Assembly (NCBI GenBank): GCA_963930645.1
Contig: OZ005652.1
Location: 357,103,602 to 357,167,601, forward strand
Source: Salticus scenicus
Lineage: Eukaryota > Arthropoda > Arachnida > Araneae > Salticidae
Direction: 5' to 3'
DNA length: 64,000 nt
Each line of letters opens with the position of its first letter. Position 1 is the stretch's first letter. The notes beneath the pieces were generated by a model. That model saw only the letters and a program-made list of their open reading frames with translations, searched no databases and was not told the DNA's origin. Shown one piece after another: positions 14,571 through 26,182 of this stretch. Both the position numbers and the translations under genes were made by a program.

Positions 14571-14849
14571 TACATATAATAAAATAAGATATTTGTGTTT
14601 GTGTCATTGTGTATGGTTTCCAGAGCTTTTTAAGTAAACGGCTGATGGCTGAGCTACAAAAATTTGCATGGTGGTTCGTAATGACCTCTCCTGATGCACA
14701 TCGAAGCCCGATTTTCGAATTTAGTTTTAGTTTTCTTTTAATTAATTAAAATGCTAAAATAAAAACCTTCTAATTACTGATAAATTGGCCATTTAATTTT
14801 AATCCTTAATTTAATTTTTGCCCAAAAAAATTATTATTTTTTGGACAGG

Positions 14850-14881
<32 letters not shown>

Positions 14882-14972
14882 GAACAATAAAAATTACATT
14901 TATTTAAAATATTTAATTTTATTCCTTAATTTAATTGTTGCCAAAAAAATTATCATTATTTTTTCGACAGAG

Positions 14973-15003
<31 letters not shown>

Positions 15004-16075
15004 GTTAACAATAAAAATTACATTTATTTAAAATGAGGAATGTAAATTAAAAAAAATTAGAAACATCAGTCGTATCGTTACAAATAAGATACCAAATGAA
15101 AGATGCAATTTTTGTGAATCCAACGGATTAAACAGCTTATCGATCGGACAATTAGATTTTTTAAAATTAACTAATGTATGTATTTTAGGTAGCAAGAGAA
15201 GGAGATTGTATGGAAACCGTTTGGAATTTTTTTTTTTTTAAATGTGCTACTGATTAAGTCACATGTTTTTTTAAAGTGGGATTAAAAATTGCAGTTTTGA
15301 ATTTTTTTTTAAATTTTCTTTCACAAACACAAACATATAGTATACAGCCTGTACAACACTAGACCAAATTGAAGTTCAAATTTCATCAATATTTAAATAA
15401 ATAAATGAAAATAAAAATATGTTTAATGAGAAATATATATAACCATTAAAAGTTTAGTTGTCTAAAATATGGCAGGCTCATAGCATATTGTTACAAGGTA
15501 TTAAGTCTTATTTTTACAAGGGATTAAATCTAAAATGGTGACAAAAATACAAAAGTCGCCAAAGAGAGCTATATTAAGGCGGTACTATGATCATGCTTAC
15601 AAACCATGAATTATATATAACCACAAAAAATTAATTGTCTCATGCAACAGACGTAGCCGCTCATAGCATACTATAATATTTAGCGTGAAATTGTTATCAT
15701 TTTTATGGTTGATCGGGGATAAACAAAATAAACATAGGAAATAACGTAAAAGCAAATGTTATGTGCACAACGTATAGTGTTGTTCATATGTAACTGGGAT
15801 TCAAATATAAAAGGGATACTTCACTTTTTTCGATACCATCTATTTCGAAACTGTTATCTAATAAGGACTTAATGGAAGCCTATTGGTAAATCATTGTCTC
15901 AGGTAATATGGACAAGCGCCCGAGTTTTAGCGGATGACCAAATCGCTACCGAAGGCAGCAGGGATCCGAAGCGAGCTTTTGAGCAATTTTAGTATTTTAT
16001 TGTATTTTTATAAAGCTATAAAGAAAAGAGTTTCCTTTAAATTTAGTGACCAGCGAAGCGGGCAAAGCCTGCTAG
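14571..16075 (+). mobile_element. Non-autonomous Helitron family A, copy A3
   Basis: Nearly collinear with A1 over its full 1.5 kb, differing mainly in A-run lengths (14,850-14,879 and 14,973-15,001 are longer) and a few substitutions. Ends in GCCTGCTAG at 16,075. The close A1/A3 match with the short A2 between them suggests that an A1+A2 unit was duplicated, or that copies were re-replicated. Confidence 0.8.
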
Positions 16076-16731
16076 TACATATAATAAAATAATATGTTTG
16101 TGTGTGTGTCATTGTGTATGGTTTCCAGAGCTTTTTAAGAAAACGGCTGATGGCTGAGCTACAAAAATTTGCATGCTGGTTCGTAATGACCTCTCCTGAT
16201 GCACCTCGAAGCCCGATTTTCGAATTTTGTTTTAGTTTTCTTTTAATTAATTAAAATGTTAAAATAAAAACCTTCTAATTACTGGTAAATTGGCCATTTA
16301 ATTTTAATCCTTAATTTAATTGTTTCCAAATAAAATTATCATTATTTTTTGGACAGAAAAAAAAAAACGTGAACAATAAAAATTACATTTATTTTAAATA
16401 TTTAATTTTATTCTTTAATTTAATTGTTGCCAAAAAAATTATCATTATTTTTTCGACAGAAAAAAAAAAAAACCGTGAACAATAAGAGCGTGTTCAGTAG
16501 AGCGCCCGAGATGGATCAATGCGACCGGGCGATGACGTCACTGATCCTGGACCGGTCTTGGATCGGGCCAGGTATCTACTGAACGCTTTGGAACAATTTT
16601 GACGTGATAGGAGCAGCGCCATCTATCTAATTTGACCTGTATTAGCAAGTTAATTATTGTATTTCTGTTGTTTATTTTGTCTGGACTTTTAATACGTAAT
16701 TCCATAAAATGCTAAACTATATTACGTTTTT

Positions 16732-16768
<37 letters not shown>

Positions 16769-19161
16769 AAGAAAGAAAGATCTTTTATGTTATAAGTTTT
16801 ACTTCTTTCTTATTAATGTAGAATTCTGTACTCTGCTAACAAAAAATAAGAAGCTATTAATTGATTGTACTGACAAATTACTAATATACATTACTTTGGT
16901 TATGATTTTTCTAAATTCACGTATAAATTTTAATCATGAAAATGTTAAGAATGTTACGTTACATTTATTTTTAAAGGAGCAGAGTAGATTTATCTTAAAT
17001 GAGCACTTAAAACACCTTTCTTTCTCTTCGAATTTTATTATGAACAGAAATGTACAACAAAAACGTTTTTGAAATAAATAAATAAATAAATAAATAAATT
17101 ATATAAAATATGAAATATGCTGTTCAGTTAATATAATGGATTTATATAAAAAATAATCTTATTTTCTTCTTCGATTTATGAATCAATATAAAGAGCTTTT
17201 TCTCTTATTACCGACTGAATATTAAAATAAACTAGCAATGTAAACAACACTGCATAATTTTATAGCTACTTTTTTTACAGTCTGTTTTGTTTATTAAATT
17301 TAATAATTGACGTCTTAAACTTATTTTTACCTAAATTAAAAATATGTGGAAGGATTTTAATTTATTTACTTATAGTTAACTTATTATTTTAAAGGTAAAA
17401 AATACAATCGTTTACAAACTTTTCTATTTGTAAACAAAAAACAATCGCATGAATGAAAAGCTTTGTGTGAAAAAAAAAAAAAAAAGAAATATAATTTTTC
17501 CCAGCTTATTTTTATATATTAAATTAACAAAATATGATAGCGTCCGAATTAAAAATATATTTATTTTTTTGTTTCAATTAAAATTGTGTAAATTTTTGTT
17601 TTAATTTTATGTTTGAATGTTACGTTCATCAATAAAAAAAAAAATTACGTATCGAAAATCGTTATTACGTAAAAAATCTTTTTTACACAATAAATAAATA
17701 AACATAATATAGTTTAGCATTTTATGGAATTACTTACCTTATTTTCTACAGCACAAACAATGCATATAAATAGGTACATCTGTATTAATCCTCAATCCTC
17801 AGGCTCAGCTAATCAAACAAATAAACAATCTTTGTCAAAAACAGATGTTTATTGTTCAGGTTTTCACTGCGTAATGTCAATCAGAGCCTGATTTTCAACC
17901 TATTGCGCATTTGATCCATCACGTGACCCAATGGATCAAGAAATTTTTCTGGGCTTACTGATCCACGACCGGTCGAGACCGGTCCATCCCACTGAACGAT
18001 GTGACTCTGGATCGGTCGACACCAATGAACGCTTTGGCTCGGAATCTTTCGACCGGTCTTGGATCGGGCGCTCTACTGAACACGCCCTAAAAATTACATT
18101 TATTTAAAATGAGGAAAGTAAAAAAAAAAAAAAAAATTAGAAATATCAGTCGTATCGTTACAAATAAGATACCAAATGAAAGATGCAATTTTTGTGAATC
18201 CAATGGATTAAACAGCTTATCGATCGGACAATTAGATTTTTTTAAATTAACTAATGTATGTATTTTAGGTGGGAAGAGAAGGAGATTGTATGGAAACCGT
18301 TTGGAAATTTTTTTAAATGTGCTACTGATTAAGTCACATGTTTTTTTTTAAAGTGGGATTAAAAATTTAAGTTTTGAATTTTTTTTTTAAATTTTCTTTC
18401 ACAAACATAAACATATAGTATACAGCCTGTACAACACTAGACCAAATTGAAGTTCAAATTTCATCAATATTTAAATAAATAAATGAAAATAAAAATATGT
18501 TTTATAGGAAATATGTATAACCATTAAAAGTTTAGTTCTCTAAAATATGGCAGAAATAGCGCTCATAGCATATTGTTACAAGGCATTAAGTCTTATTTTT
18601 ACAAGGGATTAAATCTAAAATGGTGACAATAATTCAAAAGTCGCCAAAGAGAGCTATATTAAGGCGGTACTATGATCATGCTTACAAACCATGAATTATA
18701 TATAACCACAAAAAATTAATTGTCTCATGCAACAGACGTAGCCGGTCATAGCATATTATAATATTTAGCGTGAAATTGTTATCATTTTTATGGTTGATCG
18801 AGGATAAACAAAATAAACATAGGAAATAACGTAAAAGCAAATATTATGTGCACCACGTATAGTGTTGTTCATATGTAACTGGGATTCAAATATAAAGGGG
18901 GTACTTCATTTATCTTCGATAGTATCTATTTTGAAACTGTTATCTAATAAGGACTTAATGGAAGCCTATTGGTAAATCATTGTCTCAGGTAATAGGGACA
19001 AGCGCCCGAGTTTTAGCGGATGACCAAATCGCTTCCGAAGGCAGCAGGGATCCGAAGCGAGCTTTTGAGCAATTTTAGTATTTTATTTTATTTTTATAAA
19101 GCTATATAGAAAAGAGTTTCCTTTAAATTTAGTGACCAGCGAAGCGGGCAAAGCCTGCTAG
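16076..19161 (+). mobile_element. Non-autonomous Helitron family A, copy A4 (interrupted)
   Basis: Same 5' and 3' structure as A1 and A3, ending GCCTGCTAG at 19,161 with T at 19,162 as the outside base, as expected for Helitron insertion between A and T. The copy is 3.1 kb because a 1.6-kb Harbinger-like element sits at 16,486-18,087. Without it the length is about 1.5 kb. This copy is more diverged from A1 and A3 than they are from each other. Confidence 0.8.
16486..18087. mobile_element. Non-autonomous PIF/Harbinger-like element nested in Helitron A4
   Basis: Terminal inverted repeats: the left begins GAGCGTGTTCAGTAGAGCGC and the complement of the right begins GGGCGTGTTCAGTAGAGCGC, followed on both sides by CCGA. 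TAA flanks the element at 16,483-16,485 and 18,088-18,090. Sister copies A1-A3 show the uninterrupted site AACAATAAAAATTAC with a single TAA, which proves a 3-bp target duplication. A TWA-type 3-bp duplication and a GGGCGTGTTC-type terminus fit PIF/Harbinger. No transposase frame; the interior is AT-rich with poly(A) at 16,735-16,766. Subterminal regions are rich in the palindrome GACCGGTC. Confidence 0.85.
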
Positions 19162-19559
19162 TTATAAATAGATTTTCACTGCTGACAATTTCATTTCGAC
19201 ATTTTATTCTACACTTAATAACTACTTAGATAAAAATTTAAACACAGGTACATTTTAAATAGCAAAATGAACAGTGGAATTCTGCTTTATTAAAATATGT
19301 ATGTATTTAAAATTACTAAAGTAATTAAACGTTTTCTCATGTAAAGAAATTAACCTTTTAATTATATATATATATTTGGTGGCACATAATGAATTCATAA
19401 ACACTACGAAAGTGCATGTTTTATTTATTTACTTATTTATTTTTTAAATGACCTTAAATTCTTTAAACTTCCGACAGGTCTGCTCTTTTTTATCACATCA
19501 TCTCAACGCGTTGTAAGATGTACAGCACACAGAAAATATTCCAATATTTTATCATATTT
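19162..19559. other. AT-rich DNA, nothing recognised
   Basis: Spacer following the Helitron A array; a short TA run lies at about 19,362-19,374. Confidence 0.4.
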
Positions 19560-19665
19560 GATTCTTGCGTATATTTAATCCTATTTTATTATTGCGTATA
19601 CTTAACCTTATTTTATTCAAGCGTATATTTTATTATAGCGTATCTTATTTTATTCTTGCATATAC
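19560..19665. repeat. Imperfect ~27-bp minisatellite
   Basis: GCGTA recurs at 19,567, 19,594, 19,621 and 19,638, with a GCATA variant near 19,658. Each is followed by a TTTTATT-rich stretch. The first two periods are 27 bp; later ones are shortened. Overlapping open frames here are repeat translations. Confidence 0.7.
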
Positions 19666-19864
19666 CAACAAACACACCAACTACATATACCAACAAACAC
19701 ACAAGCACAATAAATATTTTTTTAATGAAAATTGTAACAATTTAGAGGAAATTTCCTCAATGTTGTTACATCTATTTTGTTAAACTTTAGTAAATGCAAA
19801 AAATCTGTTAGCTTTTTAGTGAATTGTTACATAAAGTACAAGTTTTTCGTATATTTTTATTAAT

Positions 19865-19865
<1 letters not shown>

Positions 19866-19935
<70 letters not shown>

Positions 19936-19952
19936 TACATATATATATATAA
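19866..19952. repeat. (TA)n microsatellite
   Basis: A TA tract with two C interruptions towards its end. Confidence 0.95.
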
Positions 19953-20189
19953 TTTTATTTTATTTATGTTATATCGATTTAATTGAAGAGTCAGTTTCAT
20001 ATTCTGCATACGCATAATGTTGGTTCGGTGGCGTGCTCGAAGCGACCGTGATCGAAGCAACCTTTCTAAAGAACATATATTATTTGAACGTTCTATACTT
20101 TAGTGCTGAAAGTAAAAAAATTAATAAATGAAGACTTAAGCTTTTCAATTTTGAAAGTGCTGCTGCACGAATTTATTGACTTTTTTTCT

Positions 20190-20640
20190 TGTGTATTACT
20201 GATTACTACAATAAGTATTTTCATGCATTTTTGAGATTCATGCAGTTTGAGATAGGGATATTCTGTGATTATTTTTCTTTTGTTTTCCTGCACGCGAAGC
20301 GTACAGACGTCGTACTACTGATTGCTGAAATATGTAATTTCATGCATTTTTGAGATTCATACATTTTGAGATAAGGGTATTCTGTGATATTTTTTTTTCG
20401 TTTACAGAGAAGTGTACAGACGCGAGTATTCCTAATTGCTGTAATAAGAAATTTCATTCATTTTTGAGATTCATGCATTTTGAAATCTAGGTATTATTAT
20501 TTTTTTTTCATGTACGCGAAGCGTACAGACGTTCGTATCAGTGATTTCTGCAATATGCAATCCCATGCATATTTTAGATTTATACCTTTTGAGATAGGGA
20601 TAATCTGTTTTTTTTTTTTTTTTTTTTTTTCATGTACACT
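20190..20640. repeat. ~113-bp tandem repeat, four copies
   Basis: A block with TTGAGATTCATGCA...TTTGAGAT followed by a T-rich run and GCGAAGCGTACAGACG recurs with starts near 20,233, 20,350, 20,465 and 20,575. The GCGAAGCGTACAGACG core is near 20,294 and 20,516, with a variant AGAGAAGTGTACAGACG near 20,404. Copies differ mainly in T-run length, ending in a pure poly(T) at 20,607-20,630. The function is unknown. Confidence 0.8.
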
Positions 20641-21029
20641 AGTCTAACGCTTCGTCTGAGTGGTTCCCTCATCAGATATGTAAAGGAGAATGGATGAGAG
20701 TTTAGAGGAACGCCAACGTCTGGTAAAAGGTGTCTGCATGTGATGTCAGTCTTCTGTTTCAAATCATTGCCTGAAGAAGGATGAATCTTTTCCATTTTTT
20801 TAATGTAAAGACATAATTTTGTTACATATCCTTTGTCGTATTAAGTAAAATTTCTATTGCTTTCCATATGAAAGATTTATTTTTTAATGAAACAGAACAC
20901 TGGCTTTTAATAAATAAAAACAAAGATTTCGATTTCGCTGTTCGTATTTTTAGTAAATGCTTTCTCATCAAACAACCAAACAATAATAAACATGAACCCA
21001 ACAAACTTAATTTGGCAAACAAACAAAAT
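20641..21029. other. AT-rich DNA, nothing recognised
   Basis: No supported gene. Short frames on both strands overlap each other and have no motif. Confidence 0.4.
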
Positions 21030-21300
21030 TGGCAGCCATTAAATTATAGCTAATATTTAAATGGCTAATTTTAAAGCTATTAAGAGGTTATTTTAATATA
21101 ATAATTCAATTAAACGAAAACTAATCAAAAATTCGAAAATCGGGCTTCGAGGTATTGCGTTGTCATCGTGTTTTGAGCTATTTTAAGATCTAAAAGTTTC
21201 AAATGTTTGGCTAGTCGGGAAGTTAGTTAAAATTCCATTGCAAGATCTGTACTGGACGAACAAACAAACAAAGGAGAGAGTCAATAGAAACATGATAAAA
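21030..21300 (-). repeat. Helitron A-related 5' fragment
   Basis: On the minus strand the core ACCTCGAAGCCCGATTTTCGA, the TTTTAATTAATT-like stretch and GAGCTCA-type word match the 5' region of family A copies (compare 12,510-12,575). A more diverged version with the same outer sequence, ending in a CAAACAAACAAA run, lies at 62,300-62,585. No 3' hairpin is present, so it is a truncated relative. Confidence 0.6.
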
Positions 21301-21347
21301 AGATGATGCTGGGAATATCCAGAATTCCATTCTTACGTGACAATTTA

Positions 21348-21540
21348 GTATCACCCCCCCCACACACACAAACACACATTGCTTTCTCTTATCCTGCATT
21401 AAAAAAGTAAAAAGTTATAGGACGGTCGCTTCAGACACTTTTTCAGCGTGTCTCTACGAACAAGATCGCTTCAGAGACGTTTTTCATAGGGTCGCTTGAA
21501 ACACGGCGCCGTTGTTTGGGCATTTCTTTAAAAATACTTC
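21348..21540. repeat. CA-rich tract and short GTCGCTT repeats
   Basis: A C run and CA tract at about 21,354-21,378 precede three imperfect repeats with cores GTCGCTTCAGACAC (21,426), ATCGCTTCAGAGAC (21,466) and GTCGCTTGAAACAC (21,491). Confidence 0.5.
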
Positions 21541-21541
21541 T

Positions 21542-21624
21542 TTATATATATATATATATATATATTGGAATTTTCCCCCTTTTTTTCTATTTTGAGAATC
21601 TTTGGTATATAAAAAATCTCGTGA

Positions 21625-21676
<52 letters not shown>

Positions 21677-21737
21677 ATTTTCCCCCTTTTTTTTCTATTT
21701 TGAGAATCTTTGGTATATAAAAAATCTCGTGACTGTT
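21542..21737. repeat. Tandem duplication containing (TA)n
   Basis: A unit of TA repeat plus TTGGAATTTTCCCCC and GAGAATCTTTGGTATATAAA occurs twice, nearly identical, differing in TA-tract length and one T. The 95-residue open frame over it is only the repeat translated. Confidence 0.9.
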
Positions 21738-23670
21738 TTTTTCAATGAATTCATGTATTTATTTTTTAAATTTTACTCAATAATATTTCTGTCAGATTCA
21801 TGAAAATTTGATTTAATCTTCAATAATAGCATTATTATCGTATTCATCAATAGTTTCATGAGATAAGACATCATCATTATCTATTTATTTAAATCTTTTT
21901 GTCATCTGTAAAACAGACTTTTATTTTATCGACATTATTTTATAATAATCCCAATAAAAATAACTTAAATCGCAAAAAGAAATACAACAATGTATGTACA
22001 AAAGTTAGAATGCAACTAAATACTTCAACAATGCAAGTTGAAAAAGTACAACAATGCACGTATTAGCAATTTTAAATAGAATGAATTGCAGAATGCGTTC
22101 AAGCATGGTTCAGTTAACGAATACTAACGGTCATTAATGCTCTTTAATTACGTAATTTGTTTTAAGAGAAAAATTAATGCGAACGTTATACTTTTTAAAA
22201 CAGCGCGCCCGGCGAAATTTTAAAGCGCTCTGAGAAAATTTTCTGTGTCTGACATCTAGAATCTAAATTGTGGCTCTAGAAAAATATCCATAAGAAAAAT
22301 ATATGGCTAGAAAAAAATAGCCATCTAGAAAAATATCCATATCACGGTCGCTTCCATATCATCCTTATAAATCCTAGTACCCTCGGAAATCGAGTTCTAG
22401 AAGCCTCTATTAGAATTCTAAAGCGTTTGCCTATATTCTTGAGGGCAAAGTTATTTAAAAATCTCTGCAAATAAATGAGACTACAAGAGGCGGGTTTCTG
22501 CAACTATAATCTTTGTTTATTACCAAATTCTAGAAAATAAGCGAGAATGATTCTGAATATTTAGAGTATTTAGATCTGGAAATGTGTTCACTAGAAATTC
22601 TCGATAATTTCGTCTATTCAGTTTATTGGCGTGCCTTATGTGCATAGCTCGGAAATCTATATTTCTAGTTAAGGGATTTAGAAAATGGCCACTTATTCAT
22701 TCTACAGAAAGACGGTATATATATTTTTTTCTCAGTGTGAGGCAGTTTTTAGTGCATTTAGATAAAATCAATTTTTATATATAACTGATAAATAAATATT
22801 TCCATGTTGTAAATTATTTTATAATCAATTACTTTCAAGCTTACTTATAATTAAATTAATAACTAAAAAAACAATCTTCATAAAAAAAAGTGTAAAATAG
22901 AGAATATAATCATACATTACCATAAAACAAACCTTCAAGTAAAACTCTCCATCAAGAATTGTATTTTTTTTTCTGTTTTGTATCAGGTACCTCATGAAAA
23001 ACTAGAATTAATTTTTTCGCAAATTCCTCACATATTTAAATTAAAAATAAATTGCTAGTTTGAAAGAAAATTTTATCATTTTTTAAAAAGAAAAAAATAT
23101 ACTATTTTTAAAACTTTCAGTTATCAATAAAAATGTGAGAAAAGAACTTTAAAATCCATAAAAAAATTTTGGAAGGATTAATTATGCTTTAACTATTTTT
23201 TTATATATTAAATTAATGTCCTCATTTTTTTTTATCTGTCAAAATTAAAATTCAGTTATTAATTTAAGGAAATTCCAATAGATAAATATGTTCCTCTTTT
23301 TCATATAATTTCCTTTTTCATTTTTTAGCCAATTTAAGTGGATATTATTGCTATTCTTAATAACGTTTATTTATTTAAATATTGAAAAAATTATGATGTT
23401 CATAAAAATAAAAAAAGATAAAAATATCTAGCATAAAGCATGTTCTAGTGTCAAATGGAATGTAAAATATCTGACTTTAGAGAATCTATATAAAATTAAG
23501 TAATTTTTATAAATATTTTATAACCTATTTGTAATTTTTATGAAATAATAATAATGCTTTTCAAAACTATTTTATCTTATAAATCCTTTCAAACATAGGT
23601 AAATAAGAAATATATAACATGAAAAATATTAGTGTTTATAATATAAATGCATGTGTGTATTACGTTGAAA
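21738..23670. other. AT-rich DNA, nothing recognised
   Basis: About 1.9 kb with no gene motif. Around 22,260-22,345 there are recurring TCTAGAAAAATATCCAT words that may be a small local duplication. Confidence 0.45.
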
Positions 23671-23671
23671 C

Positions 23672-23714
<43 letters not shown>
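23672..23714. repeat. (TA)n microsatellite
   Basis: TA tract with one ACAT interruption, immediately left of Helitron B1. Confidence 0.9.
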
Positions 23715-24422
23715 TTAGTTATCTCCTTATATTATTAAAATCTGTACGCGTGTGTGTTTCTCTGTGTGTGTGTGTGTGAGTGTGTGTCTGTGAGAAACGG
23801 CTTGAAACGGAAAAGGCTCCGCCGCTAACGTTCGCACGGACTTCGAACAGGTACTGTCGGACAGAAAATTTATCGCAGATGTACGATATGTAATTTGCTA
23901 AACGATGCGACCCTAATTAGCGGAGATATTAATTAAAATGTCGACCATTGTCTAACGAAAAAACGCTTCGAATTCGGAGGCGACCGCCATTTTCGACCAG
24001 GACCGCTTACCTCGAAAGAAGAACTACAAAGAGGAAATTTCGTGGGTTTTGTAAAGCGATCCTGTTTGAACGGTTCGACATATCGAAAATACACCTGTAC
24101 CAAAAGAAAGAGCATTTATTACCGATTCTTACGGTATAATTTTTTTTTTTTTTAAATACGGATTTTTTATATTTTTAAAAAAAGTTTTAAAAAGGGTCGA
24201 AAATTTCTCTTTTTCGCGGTCGTCTTTTTTGAAACGCCCTGTACGACCAAGTAACCCTTCCATTTCTTAACAGCTGGTATATAAAGAAAGGCCATTTAAT
24301 CCTCTTTCGAACCATATAAACATTTTTATAAAATACGGATTAGCGATCCATATTTTTAGATTTTACGAAACATCGATCTTTTCGAAAAACATTTTATAAC
24401 TCAAAAGCGTTTAGAGATAAAT

Positions 24423-24466
<44 letters not shown>

Positions 24467-24779
24467 TATATAGATCTAGCTTTCATAATTTAATTCCCAA
24501 AAGATTGAGAGAAAATTTCAAAAACTGAATGAGTTATAATTTTTTTAATTTCACGCTTGAAACCCATTGAAATAGAATACGCGACCTTCCTTGGATGAGA
24601 TTCTATTACGTGTTCATTGCCGCTTTTCGTTACCATGGGAACCAGTTCAAGGAAGAGAGATTTCTGCTTTCTCGACGAAAGCAAAGGAAAAAAAAAAAAA
24701 AAAAAACAGCGATAAATGAGGTCACGTGTTTTGGTTCTGCGATTAAAAATTGCAATATTCTAATACGCGTATTTCAATT

Positions 24780-25660
24780 TCTCAGCTACTAATTAAAATA
24801 ATTTCATACGTAATACATCATTAGAAAGCTTTTTTGAATTGGAATCGAACGGTGGAATATAGAAATTTGTACCGCCAGATGGCTCTGTAATATTTTCAAA
24901 TTTCAATATTTCAATTTCTAATTATGATTAAATTATTTTTAATACATCATTCGAAAGATATTTTAAAGTTCTTTTATATTATCGAAAATTTTCACCAGAT
25001 TTACACGTTTTGAGGTCTCCTGAATCATTTTTTTTTTTTTTTTTATGCCGCTGTAATATTTTCAAATTTCAATTTCTAATTATGATTAAATTATTTTTAA
25101 TGCATCATTCGAAAGATATTTTAAAGTTCTTTTAAATTATCGAAAGTTTTCAACAGATTTTCACGTTTTGAGATGTCCTGAATTCGTTTTCTTTTGTATC
25201 TCAGCTACTAATTAAAATAATTTCATAAGTAATACATCATTGGAAAGCTTTTTTGAATTGGAATTGAACAGTGGAATACAGAAATTTGTACCGCCAGATG
25301 GCGATGTAATATTTTCAAATTTCAATATTTCAATTTCTAATTATGATTAAATTATTTTTAATACATCATTCGAAAGATATTTTAAAGTTCTTTTAAATTA
25401 TCGAAAGTTTTCACCAGATTTACGCGTTTTGAGGTGTCCTGAATCAAATTTCTTTTATGGCGCTGAAATATTTTCAAATTTCAATATTTCAATTTCTAAT
25501 TATGATTAAATTATTTTTAATACATCATTCGAAAGACATTTTAAAGTTCTTTTATATTATTCAAAGATTTGACCAGATTTACACGTTTTGAGGTCTCCTG
25601 AATTAGTTTTCTTTTGTATCTCAGCTACTAATTAAAATAATTTCATAAGTAATACATCAT
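24780..25660 (+). repeat. Tandem repeat units inside Helitron B1
   Basis: Units start CTCAGCTACTAATTAAAATA at about 24,781, 25,199 and 25,619, spacing about 420 bp. Each includes TACCGCCAGATGGC, CGAAAGATATTTTAAAGTTC and CACGTTTTGAGG blocks. The second half of the unit is itself repeated, giving sub-units of about 160 bp. The array resumes at 26,672-26,890 after the inserted Penelope fragment. Confidence 0.8.
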
Positions 25661-25672
25661 TGGAAAGCTTCA

Positions 25673-26182
25673 CTAAATAATTAAATATATAATTTTTTTT
25701 TTTTTCTTTTTGTCACGATCGGATATTATCAGATTTTTCAATGTTGAGGTTTTAAATGCAATATTATATCCAATATTTTTAAATTGTCGTATTACGGGAT
25801 GGAAACCTTTATTAAATGAGATTGCGCCAATAAATCTACTAGTTTCGTTTCCAGTTTTTAGATTCGTATTGTTAAGCCGGTTTATTATTCTGCGTTTCAA
25901 CTTATTAAATATTGTGATATTGTAACCTTGATTAAGCATAGTCTTTTTAATTAAGTTTAATTCTTTATCTGAGGAGGATTTATAGGTGCAATGTGTGAAG
26001 GCTCTATTAATTAATGGTGTAATGGCGTTGAAAATTAGTTGTTTAGATGTGTAAGAGTTAAAAGGTGCTATGGTGAGGGGAGATGTTTTTTTGTGATAAA
26101 CTTCAGTCCAGATAGTACTATTATCATGATTTCTATGTATCAATACATCGAGGAACGGTATGGCTCTATCTAAAAAACAAAA
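25673..26182 (-). pseudogene. Penelope-like reverse transcriptase, C-terminal fragment
   Basis: On the minus strand the frame reads in from FLDRAIPFLDVLIHRN (26,182 downward), then IWTEVYHKKTSP, RAFTHC, KTMLNQGYNI and NKGFHPVIRQFKN. The (L/I)PFLDV(L)-x-R-N, a VY-x-K-x-T(S) block, an LI-RA block and an N-x-GY block occur in this order in the RT tail and thumb of Penelope-like elements, just before the linker to the nuclease. The RT catalytic YxDD region is absent, lost by 5' truncation. A poly(T) at 25,693-25,712 reads as a lysine run and ends the similarity. Confidence 0.75.

Noticed and set aside
18109..18351. 80-residue plus-strand frame in Helitron A4
   Set aside because: The equivalent sequence in A1-A3 is broken by indels and stops; there is no conservation of a protein.
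23735..23790. GT-rich run as a regulatory element
   Set aside because: The same run occurs at the same place in Helitron B2; it is part of the element's 5' region.
25710..25925. Plus-strand 71-residue frame
   Set aside because: Antisense of the Penelope-like reverse-transcriptase fragment.
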